From Pseudoxanthomonas sp. CF125 (lineage in GTDB: Bacteria > Pseudomonadota > Gammaproteobacteria > Xanthomonadales > Xanthomonadaceae), in assembly GCF_900104085.1 (NCBI RefSeq), contig NZ_FNLD01000001.1, forward strand, positions 475,048 to 539,047: a stretch of DNA of 64,000 nt, in the 5' to 3' direction. Every line of letters begins with the position of its first letter. Position 1 is the first letter of the stretch. Both the position numbers and the translations under genes were made by a program. Shown in pieces: positions 34,265-42,503 of this stretch. The notes below the pieces were generated by a model that was not told where the DNA came from, ran no database searches, and saw nothing but the letters and a program-made list of their open reading frames with translations.

Positions 34265-34936
34265 TCATTGCTTGCTTGCGTTGCTTTCGGCAGTAGGTTC
34301 AGCTTCGGCCACCGTTTCGCCAGCAGCGGCGGCTTGGTCTTTTTCGCCCTTCATCGCTCTGGCCAGCGAACCGCCGGCTTCCTTGCCCGCAGCGTAGCTA
34401 TCACCGCCCTTGGACCCGCAATCGTCCACATCGGTAGCGTCGATAGTGGCGTAGGGCTTGAACGCGGGAAGCTGCTCGGCTAGCGCGTCCTGCGAAGCCT
34501 TGATGGTCACCAGCCGTTTGCATAGCTGCATGGCCTGCTGTTCGATCTTCTTGGCTTCGGCCTCGACTTTGGCGTCGACCTGGTCGCCATCGCCCTTGAT
34601 CGCGCCCTTGATGGCTTCGCTGACTGCAGTGCCCGCCAACGCGGCGCCTTGCTTGCCGATGGCGATGCCGTCGGCGGTCATCGCATTCATTTCCTTGAGG
34701 TAGGTCTGCAGCAGCGCGCGCTGCGTGTCGTTCATGGCCACCGCCTTGCCATCGATGGTCAGCTCGCCGTCAGCGGATATTTTGGCGTCGGGCTGGCCGT
34801 TGGCGCGCAGGGTGATGACCTTGCCATTGCTGCTGACATTGCCCTTGTCGGTGGACACGTGCGTGCCCGGAGTGCAGCCGGCGACCAATACAGCCAGGGA
34901 AAGCGCGAGCAGGGAAGAAAAGTGCGTGGTCTTCAT
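34265..34936 (-). CDS. DUF2884/YggN-like lipoprotein
   Basis: 223 residues with lipobox VLVAGC (acylated Cys about 21), then a conserved NGKVITLRANGQPDAKISADGELTIDGKAV segment and the helix MNDTQRALLQTYLKEMNAM, typical of the YggN (DUF2884) family of periplasmic proteins of unknown function. A long helical region rich in Ala/Lys follows, and a low-complexity acidic C-terminus. Cys in QLCKRL and DDCGSK are likely disulphide partners. It lies 24 bases after the DUF4097 gene on the same strand. Confidence 0.8.
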   Translation of the reverse strand: MKTTHFSSLLALSLAVLVAGCTPGTHVSTDKGNVSSNGKVITLRANGQPDAKISADGELTIDGKAVAMNDTQRALLQTYLKEMNAMTADGIAIGKQGAALAGTAVSEAIKGAIKGDGDQVDAKVEAEAKKIEQQAMQLCKRLVTIKASQDALAEQLPAFKPYATIDATDVDDCGSKGGDSYAAGKEAGGSLARAMKGEKDQAAAAGETVAEAEPTAESNASKQ

Positions 34937-34960
34937 GGGAGTCTCGAGTGCGGGACGGAA

Positions 34961-35791
34961 TCAGTTGTCGCTGGGCACGTTGACGCGGCCATCGACGCGA
35001 TTGTGGCTCACCGAGCCGCTGCTTTTTGAAGCGACGGACAGATCGCCGCGGATGTCATCGACCTCGACGTCGCCGGATCCCACCGAATCCACCTTCACGC
35101 TGCCGGAAACTCCGGTGACTCTAGCGTCGCCGGAGCCGACCGATCCGATCTCGACATCGCCCGATGCGCCGTCCAATTCGAAGTCGCCCGAACCGACGCT
35201 GCCTATTTTGGCCGGTCCGCGCACCTTCCTTGCGGAAAGATCGCCGGAACCCACGGAGATGACGTGCAGCGATCCGATATCCTCCAGGGTGATATCGCCG
35301 GAACCGACGGCCGCCGCGACCAGCCCGCGTATGTGCCTGGCTTCCACATCGCCAGAGCCCACATCGGCGCTGAGCAGCGGGGCGCCGGTGACCACGGCAT
35401 CGCCCGAGCCCACCTTCAACTGCACCATGACATTGTCCGGCAACGTCGCGGCAAGTTTCAGATAGGCGTAGTTGCTGCTCATGAAGATTCCGACGGACGA
35501 GCCTTCGCGGCGGGCGGTGACGTACAGCTTGTCGCCCGCTTTGTGCTGGGTCAGCTTGAGTTGCTGCAGGTATTTTTCGTCGGACGCGCAGGCCTGACCT
35601 CCGAGGGCCGGCTTGGCGCCAGGAACGGCATCGACGGCCAGGTCGTTGGCGGCGATGTCGAAAACCACCGCCTTGACGCCGGCCAGGTCCAGCGTGAGAT
35701 TCCGGGGCTGGGAGTGCTTGCATTCCGGCGTTGCCGCGAAAGCCGCGGCGGGCGCCAGCAACAACAGAGTCAACAGGGATAGCTTGCGCAT
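34961..35791 (-). CDS. Secreted DUF4097-type beta-repeat protein
   Basis: 276 residues with a signal peptide (MRKLSLLTLLLLAPAAAFAA). From about residue 125 there are seven VGSGD repeats at a period of 17-19 residues, then a degenerate KSSGS copy, consistent with a right-handed beta-helix of the DUF4097/DUF2807 (adhesin-like) kind. Each turn has the form VGSGDxxVxxxxGxxxxxS. Homologues are often next to GntR/ABC or sigma/anti-sigma envelope stress genes; function is not established. GGAG precedes the ATG. It follows the ABC permease across a strong hairpin. Confidence 0.82.
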   Translation of the reverse strand: MRKLSLLTLLLLAPAAAFAATPECKHSQPRNLTLDLAGVKAVVFDIAANDLAVDAVPGAKPALGGQACASDEKYLQQLKLTQHKAGDKLYVTARREGSSVGIFMSSNYAYLKLAATLPDNVMVQLKVGSGDAVVTGAPLLSADVGSGDVEARHIRGLVAAAVGSGDITLEDIGSLHVISVGSGDLSARKVRGPAKIGSVGSGDFELDGASGDVEIGSVGSGDARVTGVSGSVKVDSVGSGDVEVDDIRGDLSVASKSSGSVSHNRVDGRVNVPSDN

Positions 35792-35833
35792 GGGAGAACT
35801 CCAGTTCGAACCAGTGCTATGCGGGTTCCGTTG

Positions 35834-35861
35834 CCGGGCGGGTCCATGGGGACCCGCCCGG
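35834..35861. terminator. Perfect 12-bp hairpin after the ABC permease gene
   Basis: CCGGGCGGGTCC / GGACCCGCCCGG with loop ATGG, between the permease stop (35870) and the DUF4097 gene. No T-run follows on the minus strand, so it may be a leaky terminator or a processing/stability hairpin that sets the two halves of the cluster to different levels. Confidence 0.55.
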
Positions 35862-35869
35862 TGCCGGCA

Positions 35870-36865
35870 TCAGTCGGCCAGCTCGCGCCAGCGGCGCAGG
35901 TAGATGGCGCCGGCGATGAAGGCCGCGCCGACGGCCGCGCCTATCCACAAGTCCGGCGAAGCCAGGACGTCGAGGTTGCTGACGTTCATCAGGTGCATCA
36001 AATCGGCCGGTCCGTGTATTTCCGAATTGTTATTGAAGTTGGATTCGAACGCACTGCTGGCCGGAGCCCAGCTGCCGGGCACCACGCTCAGCAGTCCACG
36101 GTAAACCAGCGTGTACCAGACACCGCCGTAGTTGATATCCATCCCCGGCAGGATGCCCGACATGCTCACGATCACGCAGGCCAGCACCGGGATCAGCACG
36201 GCCCACAGGAACGGCTTGCTACGCGCCCAGGCCGAGCACAACATCAACCAGCCGACCGCGGGCAGCGCCCACAACAGGTAGACGGGGATGATGGTCAGAG
36301 TGTTGCCGATCACGCTCAACGGATGGGCGTGGGTGAAGACGGCGGACATGCCCGGCATTCCCGCTGCGGCCAGGGTGACGCCGACGATCAGCCAGAGCAC
36401 TACGCCGATCAGCACGCCCACGGCGATGGACAGGACCGGGGCCAGCAGCAAGGCCCAGGTCGCCTTCGACAACACCATCTGCAGGTCCGAAGTCGGCAGC
36501 GACTTCCAGAACAACGCGCTGCGGTCGCGGCGGTCGTCGTAGAGGCAGCCCAGCGCATAGAAGAACACCACGAAGGCCAGCACCAGCGTGGTCAGGCTGA
36601 TGCCGACCAGCAAGGCAGTGTCGCCGATGCCGCCGATCTGACGGGCGTGTTCGGCCATGTTTCCGCTGAATTGCAGATCCGATCCCGCGCCGCTGTTCTT
36701 GAAACGCACCAGTCCGATCACGGCGAATATCGCAGTGAGGATGCTGATGATGGCGCCGGTGATCAGCGGGGCCCACAGGAAACCGCCACGGTTTTCCCAG
36801 AATTCCCGCTTCAGCAGCCACTTGAACTTATTGGTCTGGTGATTTTTGACGGTGACGGCATTCAT
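35870..36865 (-). CDS. ABC transporter permease (ABC-2 type)
   Basis: 331-residue inner-membrane protein with about six TM segments (for example ITGAIISILTAIFAVIGLV, LVGISLTTLVLAFVVFFYAL, LSIAVGVLIGVVLWLIVGVTL, VLIPVLACVIVSMSGI and a C-terminal IGAAVGAAFIAGAIYL). A cytoplasmic N-terminus ends KWLLKREFWENRGG, the usual ABC-2 start. The ATG at 36865 overlaps the ATPase stop by 4 bases (ATGA). It forms an exporter with the upstream ATPase; the substrate is unknown, with drug or lipid export usual for YtrA-controlled systems. Confidence 0.88.
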   Translation of the reverse strand: MNAVTVKNHQTNKFKWLLKREFWENRGGFLWAPLITGAIISILTAIFAVIGLVRFKNSGAGSDLQFSGNMAEHARQIGGIGDTALLVGISLTTLVLAFVVFFYALGCLYDDRRDRSALFWKSLPTSDLQMVLSKATWALLLAPVLSIAVGVLIGVVLWLIVGVTLAAAGMPGMSAVFTHAHPLSVIGNTLTIIPVYLLWALPAVGWLMLCSAWARSKPFLWAVLIPVLACVIVSMSGILPGMDINYGGVWYTLVYRGLLSVVPGSWAPASSAFESNFNNNSEIHGPADLMHLMNVSNLDVLASPDLWIGAAVGAAFIAGAIYLRRWRELAD

Positions 36866-37749
36866 GCGTAGGTTCCTTTCATGATGGCCACGAACAGATC
36901 GGCCAGGCCGGGGTTGCGGGTTTCGCCGAAGGCGGCGAGCTGCTGCCTGGGAACGCCATCGAACAGCATCACGGTCTTGCCGAAGGGCAGGGCGCGTTCG
37001 TCGATGGGCTTGAGCGCGCGGGCTGCTTCCACGTGTTCGGCCGAAGCCAGTACTTCGGTGTAGCGGTCGGCCACTTCGTCCATGGCCGCGGTCAGCACGA
37101 TCTTGCCGTCGCGGATGAACATCACGTCGGTGAGGATGTTCTCGATCTCCTCCACCTGGTGGGTGGTGACGATGATCGTCTTCTGTTCGTCGAAGTAGTC
37201 CTCCAGCAGGCGCTGGTAGAACTGCTTGCGGTACAGGATGTCCAGGCCCAGAGTGGGTTCGTCCAGGACCAGCAGCTTGGCGTCGATGGCCATCACCAGC
37301 GCCAGGTGCAGTTGCACGATCATGCCCTTGGACATTTCGCGCACGCGCAGGTTGGGGTTGAGCTGGGTGTGGGCGATGAAGCGCTCGCACTTGGCGCGGT
37401 CGAAGCGCGGGTGGATGCCGTCGACGAAATCGATGGCTTCCTTGACCCGGATCCAGCGCGGCAACACCGCCACGTCGGCGATGAAGCAGACTTCGTTCAT
37501 CAGCTCGTCGCGCTGCTTGCGCGGGTCCAGCCCCAGCACTTTCAGGTCGCCCTCGAAGGGCACCAGCCCCAGAATCGCTTTCAGCGCGGTGGTCTTGCCG
37601 GCGCCGTTGGGGCCGATCAGGCCGATGATCTTGCCGGCTTCGATCTGGAAGCCGGTGTCGTTCAGGGCGACCTTGTTGCGGTAGGCCTTGCGCAGGTTGC
37701 GCGCGCTGATGACCGTATTGGAACCAGCCACATTGTCCACAGCGTTCAT
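36862..37749 (-). CDS. ABC transporter ATP-binding protein
   Basis: 295-residue ATPase. Walker A is GPNGAGKTTALK (about 45-56), the Q-loop lies near GLVPFEGDLKVLG, Walker B is KLLVLDEPTLGLD and the H-loop is VTTHQVEEIE. The signature motif is degenerate: VREMSKGMIVQLHLAL instead of LSGGQ, as seen in the YtrB/EcsA-like group. The ATG at 37749 overlaps the GntR stop by 4 bases. The C-terminal 75 residues (after EVADRYTEVLASA) form a regulatory-type extension. Confidence 0.9.
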   Translation of the reverse strand: MNAVDNVAGSNTVISARNLRKAYRNKVALNDTGFQIEAGKIIGLIGPNGAGKTTALKAILGLVPFEGDLKVLGLDPRKQRDELMNEVCFIADVAVLPRWIRVKEAIDFVDGIHPRFDRAKCERFIAHTQLNPNLRVREMSKGMIVQLHLALVMAIDAKLLVLDEPTLGLDILYRKQFYQRLLEDYFDEQKTIIVTTHQVEEIENILTDVMFIRDGKIVLTAAMDEVADRYTEVLASAEHVEAARALKPIDERALPFGKTVMLFDGVPRQQLAAFGETRNPGLADLFVAIMKGTYA

Positions 37750-38117
37750 TTGGCACCCCCCTGGCGCAGCAATTCTTCGGTGGACAGACCCAGACGGTTG
37801 ATGCGCTCGGCGACCGCCGGCCATTCGTCGTGCAGGAATCTTTCGCGCTCGCTAACGAGCAGTTTCTTTGCGGCTTCGTCGGTGACAAACATCCCCAGTC
37901 CTCTCCGTTTTTCGACGAGTGCCTCGTCCGCCAGTTCCTGATAGGCGCGCGAGACGGTGATCGGGTTCAGCTGGTACTCGGCCGCCACCTGGCGCACCGA
38001 GGGCAAGGCATCGCCCGGTTTGAGTACACCGTCCAGCATCATCGCGATCACGCGATCCTTCAGCTGGCGGTAAATGGGAGCGCCGTCGCTCCACTGGATA
38101 GAAGTAAGAGTCATCAT
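37746..38117 (-). CDS. GntR-family regulator, YtrA subfamily
   Basis: 123 residues. A winged helix-turn-helix at about 10-75 (APIYRQLKDRVIAMMLDGVLKPGDALPSVRQVAAEYQLNPITVSRAYQEL) is followed by a short helical dimerisation tail of about 45 residues with no effector domain, the YtrA layout. Such proteins repress their own ABC operon. ATGATG at 38117-38112 offers two starts. The gene overlaps the ATPase by 4 bases and sits 3 bases after the small upstream gene. A palindrome at 38410-38429 over the operon promoter is its probable operator. Confidence 0.9.
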   Translation of the reverse strand: MMTLTSIQWSDGAPIYRQLKDRVIAMMLDGVLKPGDALPSVRQVAAEYQLNPITVSRAYQELADEALVEKRRGLGMFVTDEAAKKLLVSERERFLHDEWPAVAERINRLGLSTEELLRQGGAK

Positions 38118-38120
38118 GGT

Positions 38121-38381
38121 TCAGCCCCGCGGGCGCAGTGATTGGGCGAAGGAGAAGTAAGGCATCGACAGCGAAGAACGGCCGCGACGGTGTTTTCGCT
38201 CAACCGGGGCCACCACTTCTTCGGTCGCCTGCACGGCGCCGGTTTCGACGGATTCGACCAGCGGACTGTCGCTGACCGGATCCGGCAGGCGGGTAGCCTC
38301 GCCGTTGGCCATCAGGCCCACGGCCAGCAGTGCGCTGCTGATCGAGAGGCTGGACAGTGCGGTGAATAGTTTGTGGTTCAT
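38121..38381 (-). CDS. Small membrane or secreted protein heading the GntR-ABC operon
   Basis: 86 residues. It begins with MNHKLFTALSSLSISSALLAVGLMANG, a signal peptide or N-terminal anchor. The rest is polar with an acidic middle (PLVESVETGAVQATEEVV) and a basic stretch RKHRRGRSS. I do not recognise a family. The ATG at 38381 has GGGGGT upstream and lies about 33 bases from the predicted transcription start. The gap to the GntR gene is 3 bases, so it is co-transcribed. Confidence 0.7.
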   Translation of the reverse strand: MNHKLFTALSSLSISSALLAVGLMANGEATRLPDPVSDSPLVESVETGAVQATEEVVAPVERKHRRGRSSLSMPYFSFAQSLRPRG

Positions 38382-38409
38382 GGGGACCCCCGCTGCGTTG
38401 GGTGAGTGG

Positions 38410-38448
38410 TGTTGTATTGAACTATAACACCTAATCACGACGCGTCAA
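38410..38448 (-). promoter_or_regulatory. Promoter and probable YtrA-type operator of the GntR-ABC operon
   Basis: On the minus strand TTGACG (38448-38443), 16 bases, then TATAGT (38426-38421) make a good sigma-70 promoter. The imperfect palindrome TGTTATAGTTCAATACAACA (38429-38410) covers the -10 and the start site, where a repressor would block it. Operator assignment is inference from position and symmetry. Confidence 0.6.
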
Positions 38449-38519
38449 TACCCCATGTCAACTTTGTGACCCCAACTGAAGGCATACTGCCTGCCGGTTT
38501 CTCCCAAGGCGTTATTATT

Positions 38520-39080
38520 ATGGCTAACGTATTGAAAACATTGATATTGATGGCTCTCCTGATGATCGGTCAGAGCGCAATGGCACAAGGTCTGCTCGAC
38601 CAGAATTACCGGGCGCTGGCCGGAAAAACCGCCGTGAACCTGAAGGAAGCCTATGGCGGCGACGTCATTCTGGTGGTCAACACCGCCAGTAAGTGCGGTT
38701 TCACCCCCCAGTACGAGGGCCTGGAGGCGCTGCAGCGTAAATATGCGGCCCGCGGCTTCACGGTGCTTGGCTTTCCTTCCAACGACTTCATGGGCCAGGA
38801 GCCTGGCGAGGAAGCGCAGATCAAGGAGTTCTGCACGCTCACCTATGGCGTGAAGTTCCCGATGTTCGAAAAGGTGCACGTCAAAGGCGACGAAGCCACG
38901 CCGCTGTATCGGGAATTGGCGAAAGCGACCGGCGTGTCGCCCGGCTGGAATTTCCACAAATATCTGATCGCGCGCGATGGCACGGTGGTGGCGAATTTCC
39001 CCAGCAAGGTCAAGCCGGACGACGCTGCGCTGGTGGCTGCGATAGAACGCGAACTGAAGGCCAAAGGTCCCGGCAAATAA
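38520..39080 (+). CDS. Glutathione peroxidase family protein with signal peptide
   Basis: 186 residues. An N-terminal signal peptide (MANVLKTLILMALLMIGQSAMAQG) sends it to the periplasm, unlike the cytoplasmic BtuE type. The catalytic Cys is in VVNTASKCGFTPQYEGLEAL; Gln/Asn and Trp partners lie in FPSNDFMGQEPG and PGWNFHKYLI. Cys replaces Sec, so it probably uses thioredoxin-like reductants. The ATG at 38520 follows AAGG. In-frame sequence upstream lacks a ribosome binding site. Confidence 0.88.
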   Translation: MANVLKTLILMALLMIGQSAMAQGLLDQNYRALAGKTAVNLKEAYGGDVILVVNTASKCGFTPQYEGLEALQRKYAARGFTVLGFPSNDFMGQEPGEEAQIKEFCTLTYGVKFPMFEKVHVKGDEATPLYRELAKATGVSPGWNFHKYLIARDGTVVANFPSKVKPDDAALVAAIERELKAKGPGK

Positions 39081-39167
39081 GCCGCCACGTGATCGGAGCC
39101 GTGCATGCGACAATATCCGCATTGCGCCGGGTATCGGCGTCGGTTCCTAATTTTTTCAGGAGTTAGC

Positions 39168-40112
39168 ATGAAGCGGGCGATGCGCGGCGTAGCCGCATTG
39201 ATGGCGGCGACTTTGGCGATGATGGGAGGCAACTTGTCGGCACAAACGGCGGAGAAGGGCGGCAAGGCCGCGCTGGTGACGGAGAAGGACAAGGTCAGCT
39301 ACGCGGTCGGCATGGACGTGGGCAGGTCTTTCCAGCCGATCGGCGAATACATCGACCTGGCCGCGTTCGAACGCGCCATCGGCAACGTCTTCGCCGGAGG
39401 ACAGCCGCTGATCACCGAGGCCGAAGCCAAGGCCACCGATGAAGCCCTGCGCATGAGTCTGGCGGTGAAACAGGGCGCGCCCGTTCCCGGCATGCCGCCG
39501 GGTTCGCAGCCGCCGGCCGTGGCCAAGGATAAAGTGGGCCTGATGCTGGGTAGTTTCGCTGTGGGCCCGTCTCTGGCGCCGCTGAAAGACGAAATCGACC
39601 TGCCCGTGCTGATCCAGGCGGTGCGCGCCTCGCTCACCAAGAGCCCGTTGCTGATGACCGAGCAGGAAGCGCAAGCCACCATGCAGGCCTACATGACCAA
39701 GAAGCAGAGCACCGCCGGTCAGAAGAACCGCGAGGAAGGGGCCGCTTTCCTGACCAAGAACAAGAGCGAGAAGGGCGTCATCACCACGCCGTCCGGCCTG
39801 CAGTACATGGTGCTGCGCCAGGGCAGCGGCGCACGTCCCACGCCGCAAAGCCGGGTGCGGGTGAACTACGAAGGCAAGCTGCTCAACGGCACCGTGTTCG
39901 ACAGTTCCTACCAGCGCGGCCAGCCGGCCGAATTCGGCCTGAACCAGGTCATCGCCGGCTGGACCGAAGGCGTTTCGCTGATGCCGGTGGGCGCAAAGTA
40001 CCGTTTTTGGATCCCATCTAGCCTTGCGTACGGCCCCAATGGCGGCCAGGGACCGATCGGTCCTGACGCGACGCTGACATTCGATGTCGAACTGATGGGT
40101 ATCCTGCAGTAG
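39168..40112 (+). CDS. FKBP-type peptidyl-prolyl isomerase with duplicated N-terminal domain
   Basis: 314 residues, with a signal peptide (about 1-26, MKRAMRGVAALMAATLAMMGGNLSA). Two FKBP_N-like helical dimerisation domains follow, starting DKVSYAVGMDVG and DKVGLMLGSFAVG, each ending in a TEAEAKAT/TEQEAQAT helix. One FKBP catalytic domain lies at about 215-314 (VRVNYEGKLLNGTVFDSSYQRG ... GWTEGVSLMPVGAKYRFWIPSSLAYG). Mip/FkpA proteins normally have one N-terminal domain. CAGGAG precedes the ATG at 39168 by 5 bases. A periplasmic folding catalyst is likely. Confidence 0.9.
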   Translation: MKRAMRGVAALMAATLAMMGGNLSAQTAEKGGKAALVTEKDKVSYAVGMDVGRSFQPIGEYIDLAAFERAIGNVFAGGQPLITEAEAKATDEALRMSLAVKQGAPVPGMPPGSQPPAVAKDKVGLMLGSFAVGPSLAPLKDEIDLPVLIQAVRASLTKSPLLMTEQEAQATMQAYMTKKQSTAGQKNREEGAAFLTKNKSEKGVITTPSGLQYMVLRQGSGARPTPQSRVRVNYEGKLLNGTVFDSSYQRGQPAEFGLNQVIAGWTEGVSLMPVGAKYRFWIPSSLAYGPNGGQGPIGPDATLTFDVELMGILQ

Positions 40113-40139
40113 TCCCTTTACTGATCCAGTGAGCCCCCC

Positions 40140-41492
40140 ATGCGGATTGCGATTTTTGGAACCGGTTATGTAGGTTTGGTTACCGGCACTTGTCTTGCCG
40201 AAGTAGGCCATGACGTGATCTGCGTCGATATCGACGCAGACAAGGTGCAGGGCCTGAAACAGGGCGTGGTGCCGATTTTCGAGCCTGGCCTGCAGCCCAT
40301 GGTGAAAGCCAACCATGCGTCGGGCCGGTTGGATTTCACCACCGACGCGGCCTCGGCGATTGCTCATGGCGAAGTGGTTTTCATCGCGGTGGGTACACCG
40401 CCCGACGAGGACGGCAGCGCCGATCTGCAGTACGTGCTCACGGTCGCGCGCACCATCGGCCGGTATATCGACAGGCCGACCCTGGTGGTCAACAAATCCA
40501 CCGTGCCGGTAGGCACGGCCGACAAGGTGCGCGCCGCCATCGCCTCGGAATTGCAGTCGCGCGGGGCCGATGTGGCCTTCGACGTGGTCTCCAACCCCGA
40601 GTTCCTGAAGGAAGGCGACGCCGTCAACGACTGCATGCGGCCGGACCGCATCGTGATCGGGGCCGACGGCTCGCGCGCCATCGACAAGATGAAACGCCTG
40701 TACGCGCCGTTCAACCGCAACCACGAGCGCATCGTGGTGATGGATGTGCGTTCGGCGGAACTGACCAAGTACGCGGCCAACGCCATGCTGGCTACCAAGA
40801 TCAGCTTCATGAACGAGATCGCCAATATCGCCGAACGTGTCGGGGCGGATATCGAACAGGTTCGCCAGGGCATAGGTTCCGACCCGCGCATCGGCTGGCA
40901 TTTCATCTATCCCGGCGCGGGCTACGGCGGTTCCTGCTTTCCCAAGGATGTGCAGGCGTTGGCCCGCACCGCGCAGCAGCACCAATACGACGCGCGCCTG
41001 CTTAACGCCGTGGAAGCGGTCAACGAATCGCAGAAAGGCCATCTGTTCGAACTGATCCAGCGCCACTACGACCTGGGCGAGGATGAAGGCGTGCGCGGCA
41101 AGACCTTCGCGGTCTGGGGGCTCGCCTTCAAACCCAATACCGACGACATGCGCGAGGCTTCCAGCCGCCGTTTGCTGGAGCAGTTGTGGGGAGCCGGTGC
41201 CCTGGTCCGTGCCTACGATCCAGAAGCTTCGCATGAGGCCGGCCGTATCTTCGGCGAGCGCGAGGATCTGGTGCTTTGCGACTCGGCCACAGCGGCGGTG
41301 CAGGGCGCCGACGCGCTGGTGGTGGTCACCGAATGGAAACAGTTCCGCAGTCCGGATTTCGCGCGGTTGCAGGCAACGCTGGGCGATGCGGTCGTTTTCG
41401 ACGGCCGCAATCTTTACCAGCCCGCCGACGTCGAGGCGGCGGGCCTGGCGTACTACGGCATAGGCCGGGGGAGATCGGTGCATGCAGAGTGA
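40140..41492 (+). CDS. ugd: UDP-glucose 6-dehydrogenase
   Basis: 450 residues. Oxidises UDP-glucose to UDP-glucuronate for exopolysaccharide and LPS precursors. The N-terminal NAD site is [21 protein letters not shown], the central Lys/Asn region is [20 protein letters not shown] and the catalytic Cys266 is in YGGSCFPKD. The C-terminal [16 protein letters not shown] is typical. The gene follows the FKBP gene by 27 bases and overlaps slyX by 11 bases. Confidence 0.97.
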   Translation: MRIAIFGTGYVGLVTGTCLAEVGHDVICVDIDADKVQGLKQGVVPIFEPGLQPMVKANHASGRLDFTTDAASAIAHGEVVFIAVGTPPDEDGSADLQYVLTVARTIGRYIDRPTLVVNKSTVPVGTADKVRAAIASELQSRGADVAFDVVSNPEFLKEGDAVNDCMRPDRIVIGADGSRAIDKMKRLYAPFNRNHERIVVMDVRSAELTKYAANAMLATKISFMNEIANIAERVGADIEQVRQGIGSDPRIGWHFIYPGAGYGGSCFPKDVQALARTAQQHQYDARLLNAVEAVNESQKGHLFELIQRHYDLGEDEGVRGKTFAVWGLAFKPNTDDMREASSRRLLEQLWGAGALVRAYDPEASHEAGRIFGEREDLVLCDSATAAVQGADALVVVTEWKQFRSPDFARLQATLGDAVVFDGRNLYQPADVEAAGLAYYGIGRGRSVHAE

Positions 41493-41718
41493 TCCGAAAG
41501 CACTGGATCCTGCGCTGGAACAACGCCTGATCGAACTGGAGACCCGGCTAGCCTTCCAGGAACACGCGCTTGGCGAGTTGAGCGAAGCGCTTGCCGATGC
41601 GCGGGCGGAAGGCAACCGCACTTCCGAACTGATGCGCAACATGCTGTCGGATCTGCGCAAGGTCCGGACCGAGCTGTACGCCGATGCCGCGGACGAACCG
41701 CCGCCGCCGCACTATTGA
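41482..41718 (+). CDS. slyX: SlyX family protein
   Basis: 78 residues, nearly all one coiled coil ([25 protein letters not shown] ...), ending PPPPHY, the conserved SlyX tail. Function is unknown. Its start lies inside the ugd 3' end (11-base overlap), so translation is probably coupled. Confidence 0.93.
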   Translation: MQSDPKALDPALEQRLIELETRLAFQEHALGELSEALADARAEGNRTSELMRNMLSDLRKVRTELYADAADEPPPPHY

Positions 41719-41788
41719 TACTCTGCGATTCCGCTGGCTCCGGTAGAGATGGATACCGGACCAGCGACTCCCCCCATTCTCTACGACC

Positions 41789-42436
41789 ATGACCGATTCC
41801 CTACGCGACCAACTCCTGGGGCTGGGCTTCAAGCCGGCACCGAAGCCCGAGCGCAAACCCGAGCGTAAGCCGGAGCGCAAACCCGACTCCCGGCCCGGCA
41901 ACAGGCACACCGGCAACAAACCCGCCGGCAAACCCGCTGGCCGGCCGGGCCAGGGCGCCAGGCCGGACAATGCGCCGCGTGCGGCGCAGCCCAAGCCTGC
42001 ACGTTCGCGCGAGGAAATGGATCTGGCCAAGGCTTACGCCATCCGTGCGCAGAAGGAAAAGGACGAACGCATCGAAGCCGAGCGCCTGAAGCAGGAAGAA
42101 GCGCGCGTGCGCCGCGAAGCCAAGGCCCGCGTCGAGGAACTGTTGAAGGGAAAATCGTTGAACGATCCGGATGCGGAGATCGCGCGGCATTTCCCCTACG
42201 GCGGCAAGATCAAGCGCATCCATGTCAATGCGGAGCAGTTGAAGGCGCTCAATGCCGGCGAACTAGGGGTGGTGCAGCAGAACGGCCGCTACCTGCTGGT
42301 CACTGCGGCGTTGCTGGCCGAAGCCGAAAGCATCTTCCCGGCATGCGTGGCCTTGAAAGTGGATCCGGACGCGCCGGCTGGCGACGATCCGTACGCCGAT
42401 CCGCAGTACCAAGTGCCCGATGACCTGATTTGGTAG
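41789..42436 (+). CDS. DUF2058 (YaiL-like) protein
   Basis: 215-residue cytoplasmic protein. The start SLRDQLLGLGFKPAP is typical of the family. A KPERKPERKPERKPD repeat follows, then a basic Pro/Gly-rich linker, a charged helix (EEMDLAKAYAIRAQKEKDERIE) and a conserved C-terminal domain with FPYGGKIKRIHVNAEQ and GRYLLVTAALLAEAE. Probably nucleic-acid binding, but this is inference. The stop TAG is the TAG of a GTAG REP head at 42433. A weak hairpin TCCGGT/ACCGGA lies between slyX and this gene. Confidence 0.88.
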   Translation: MTDSLRDQLLGLGFKPAPKPERKPERKPERKPDSRPGNRHTGNKPAGKPAGRPGQGARPDNAPRAAQPKPARSREEMDLAKAYAIRAQKEKDERIEAERLKQEEARVRREAKARVEELLKGKSLNDPDAEIARHFPYGGKIKRIHVNAEQLKALNAGELGVVQQNGRYLLVTAALLAEAESIFPACVALKVDPDAPAGDDPYADPQYQVPDDLIW

Positions 42437-42503
42437 GTCGGGGCTACGCCCCCGACGGGCGGCGCCGGCATTCACGTGCGTCGGGGACGTAGCCCCGACC
42501 TAC
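42433..42503. repeat. GTAGGTCGGGG REP pair spanning two stop codons
   Basis: GTAGGTCGGGGCTACGCCCC (from 42433) and its inverse GGGGACGTAGCCCCGACCTAC (to 42503) around a short GC-rich centre. The TAG of each head is the stop codon of a gene: DUF2058 (42434-42436, plus) and the MFS gene (42502-42500, minus). Confidence 0.88.

Noticed and set aside
35870-37888. Apparent giant fusion protein across the ATPase and permease genes
   Set aside because: The long frame is the permease gene plus an out-of-frame read of the ATPase. The true genes overlap by 4 bases (ATGA) in different frames; there is no frameshift or fusion.
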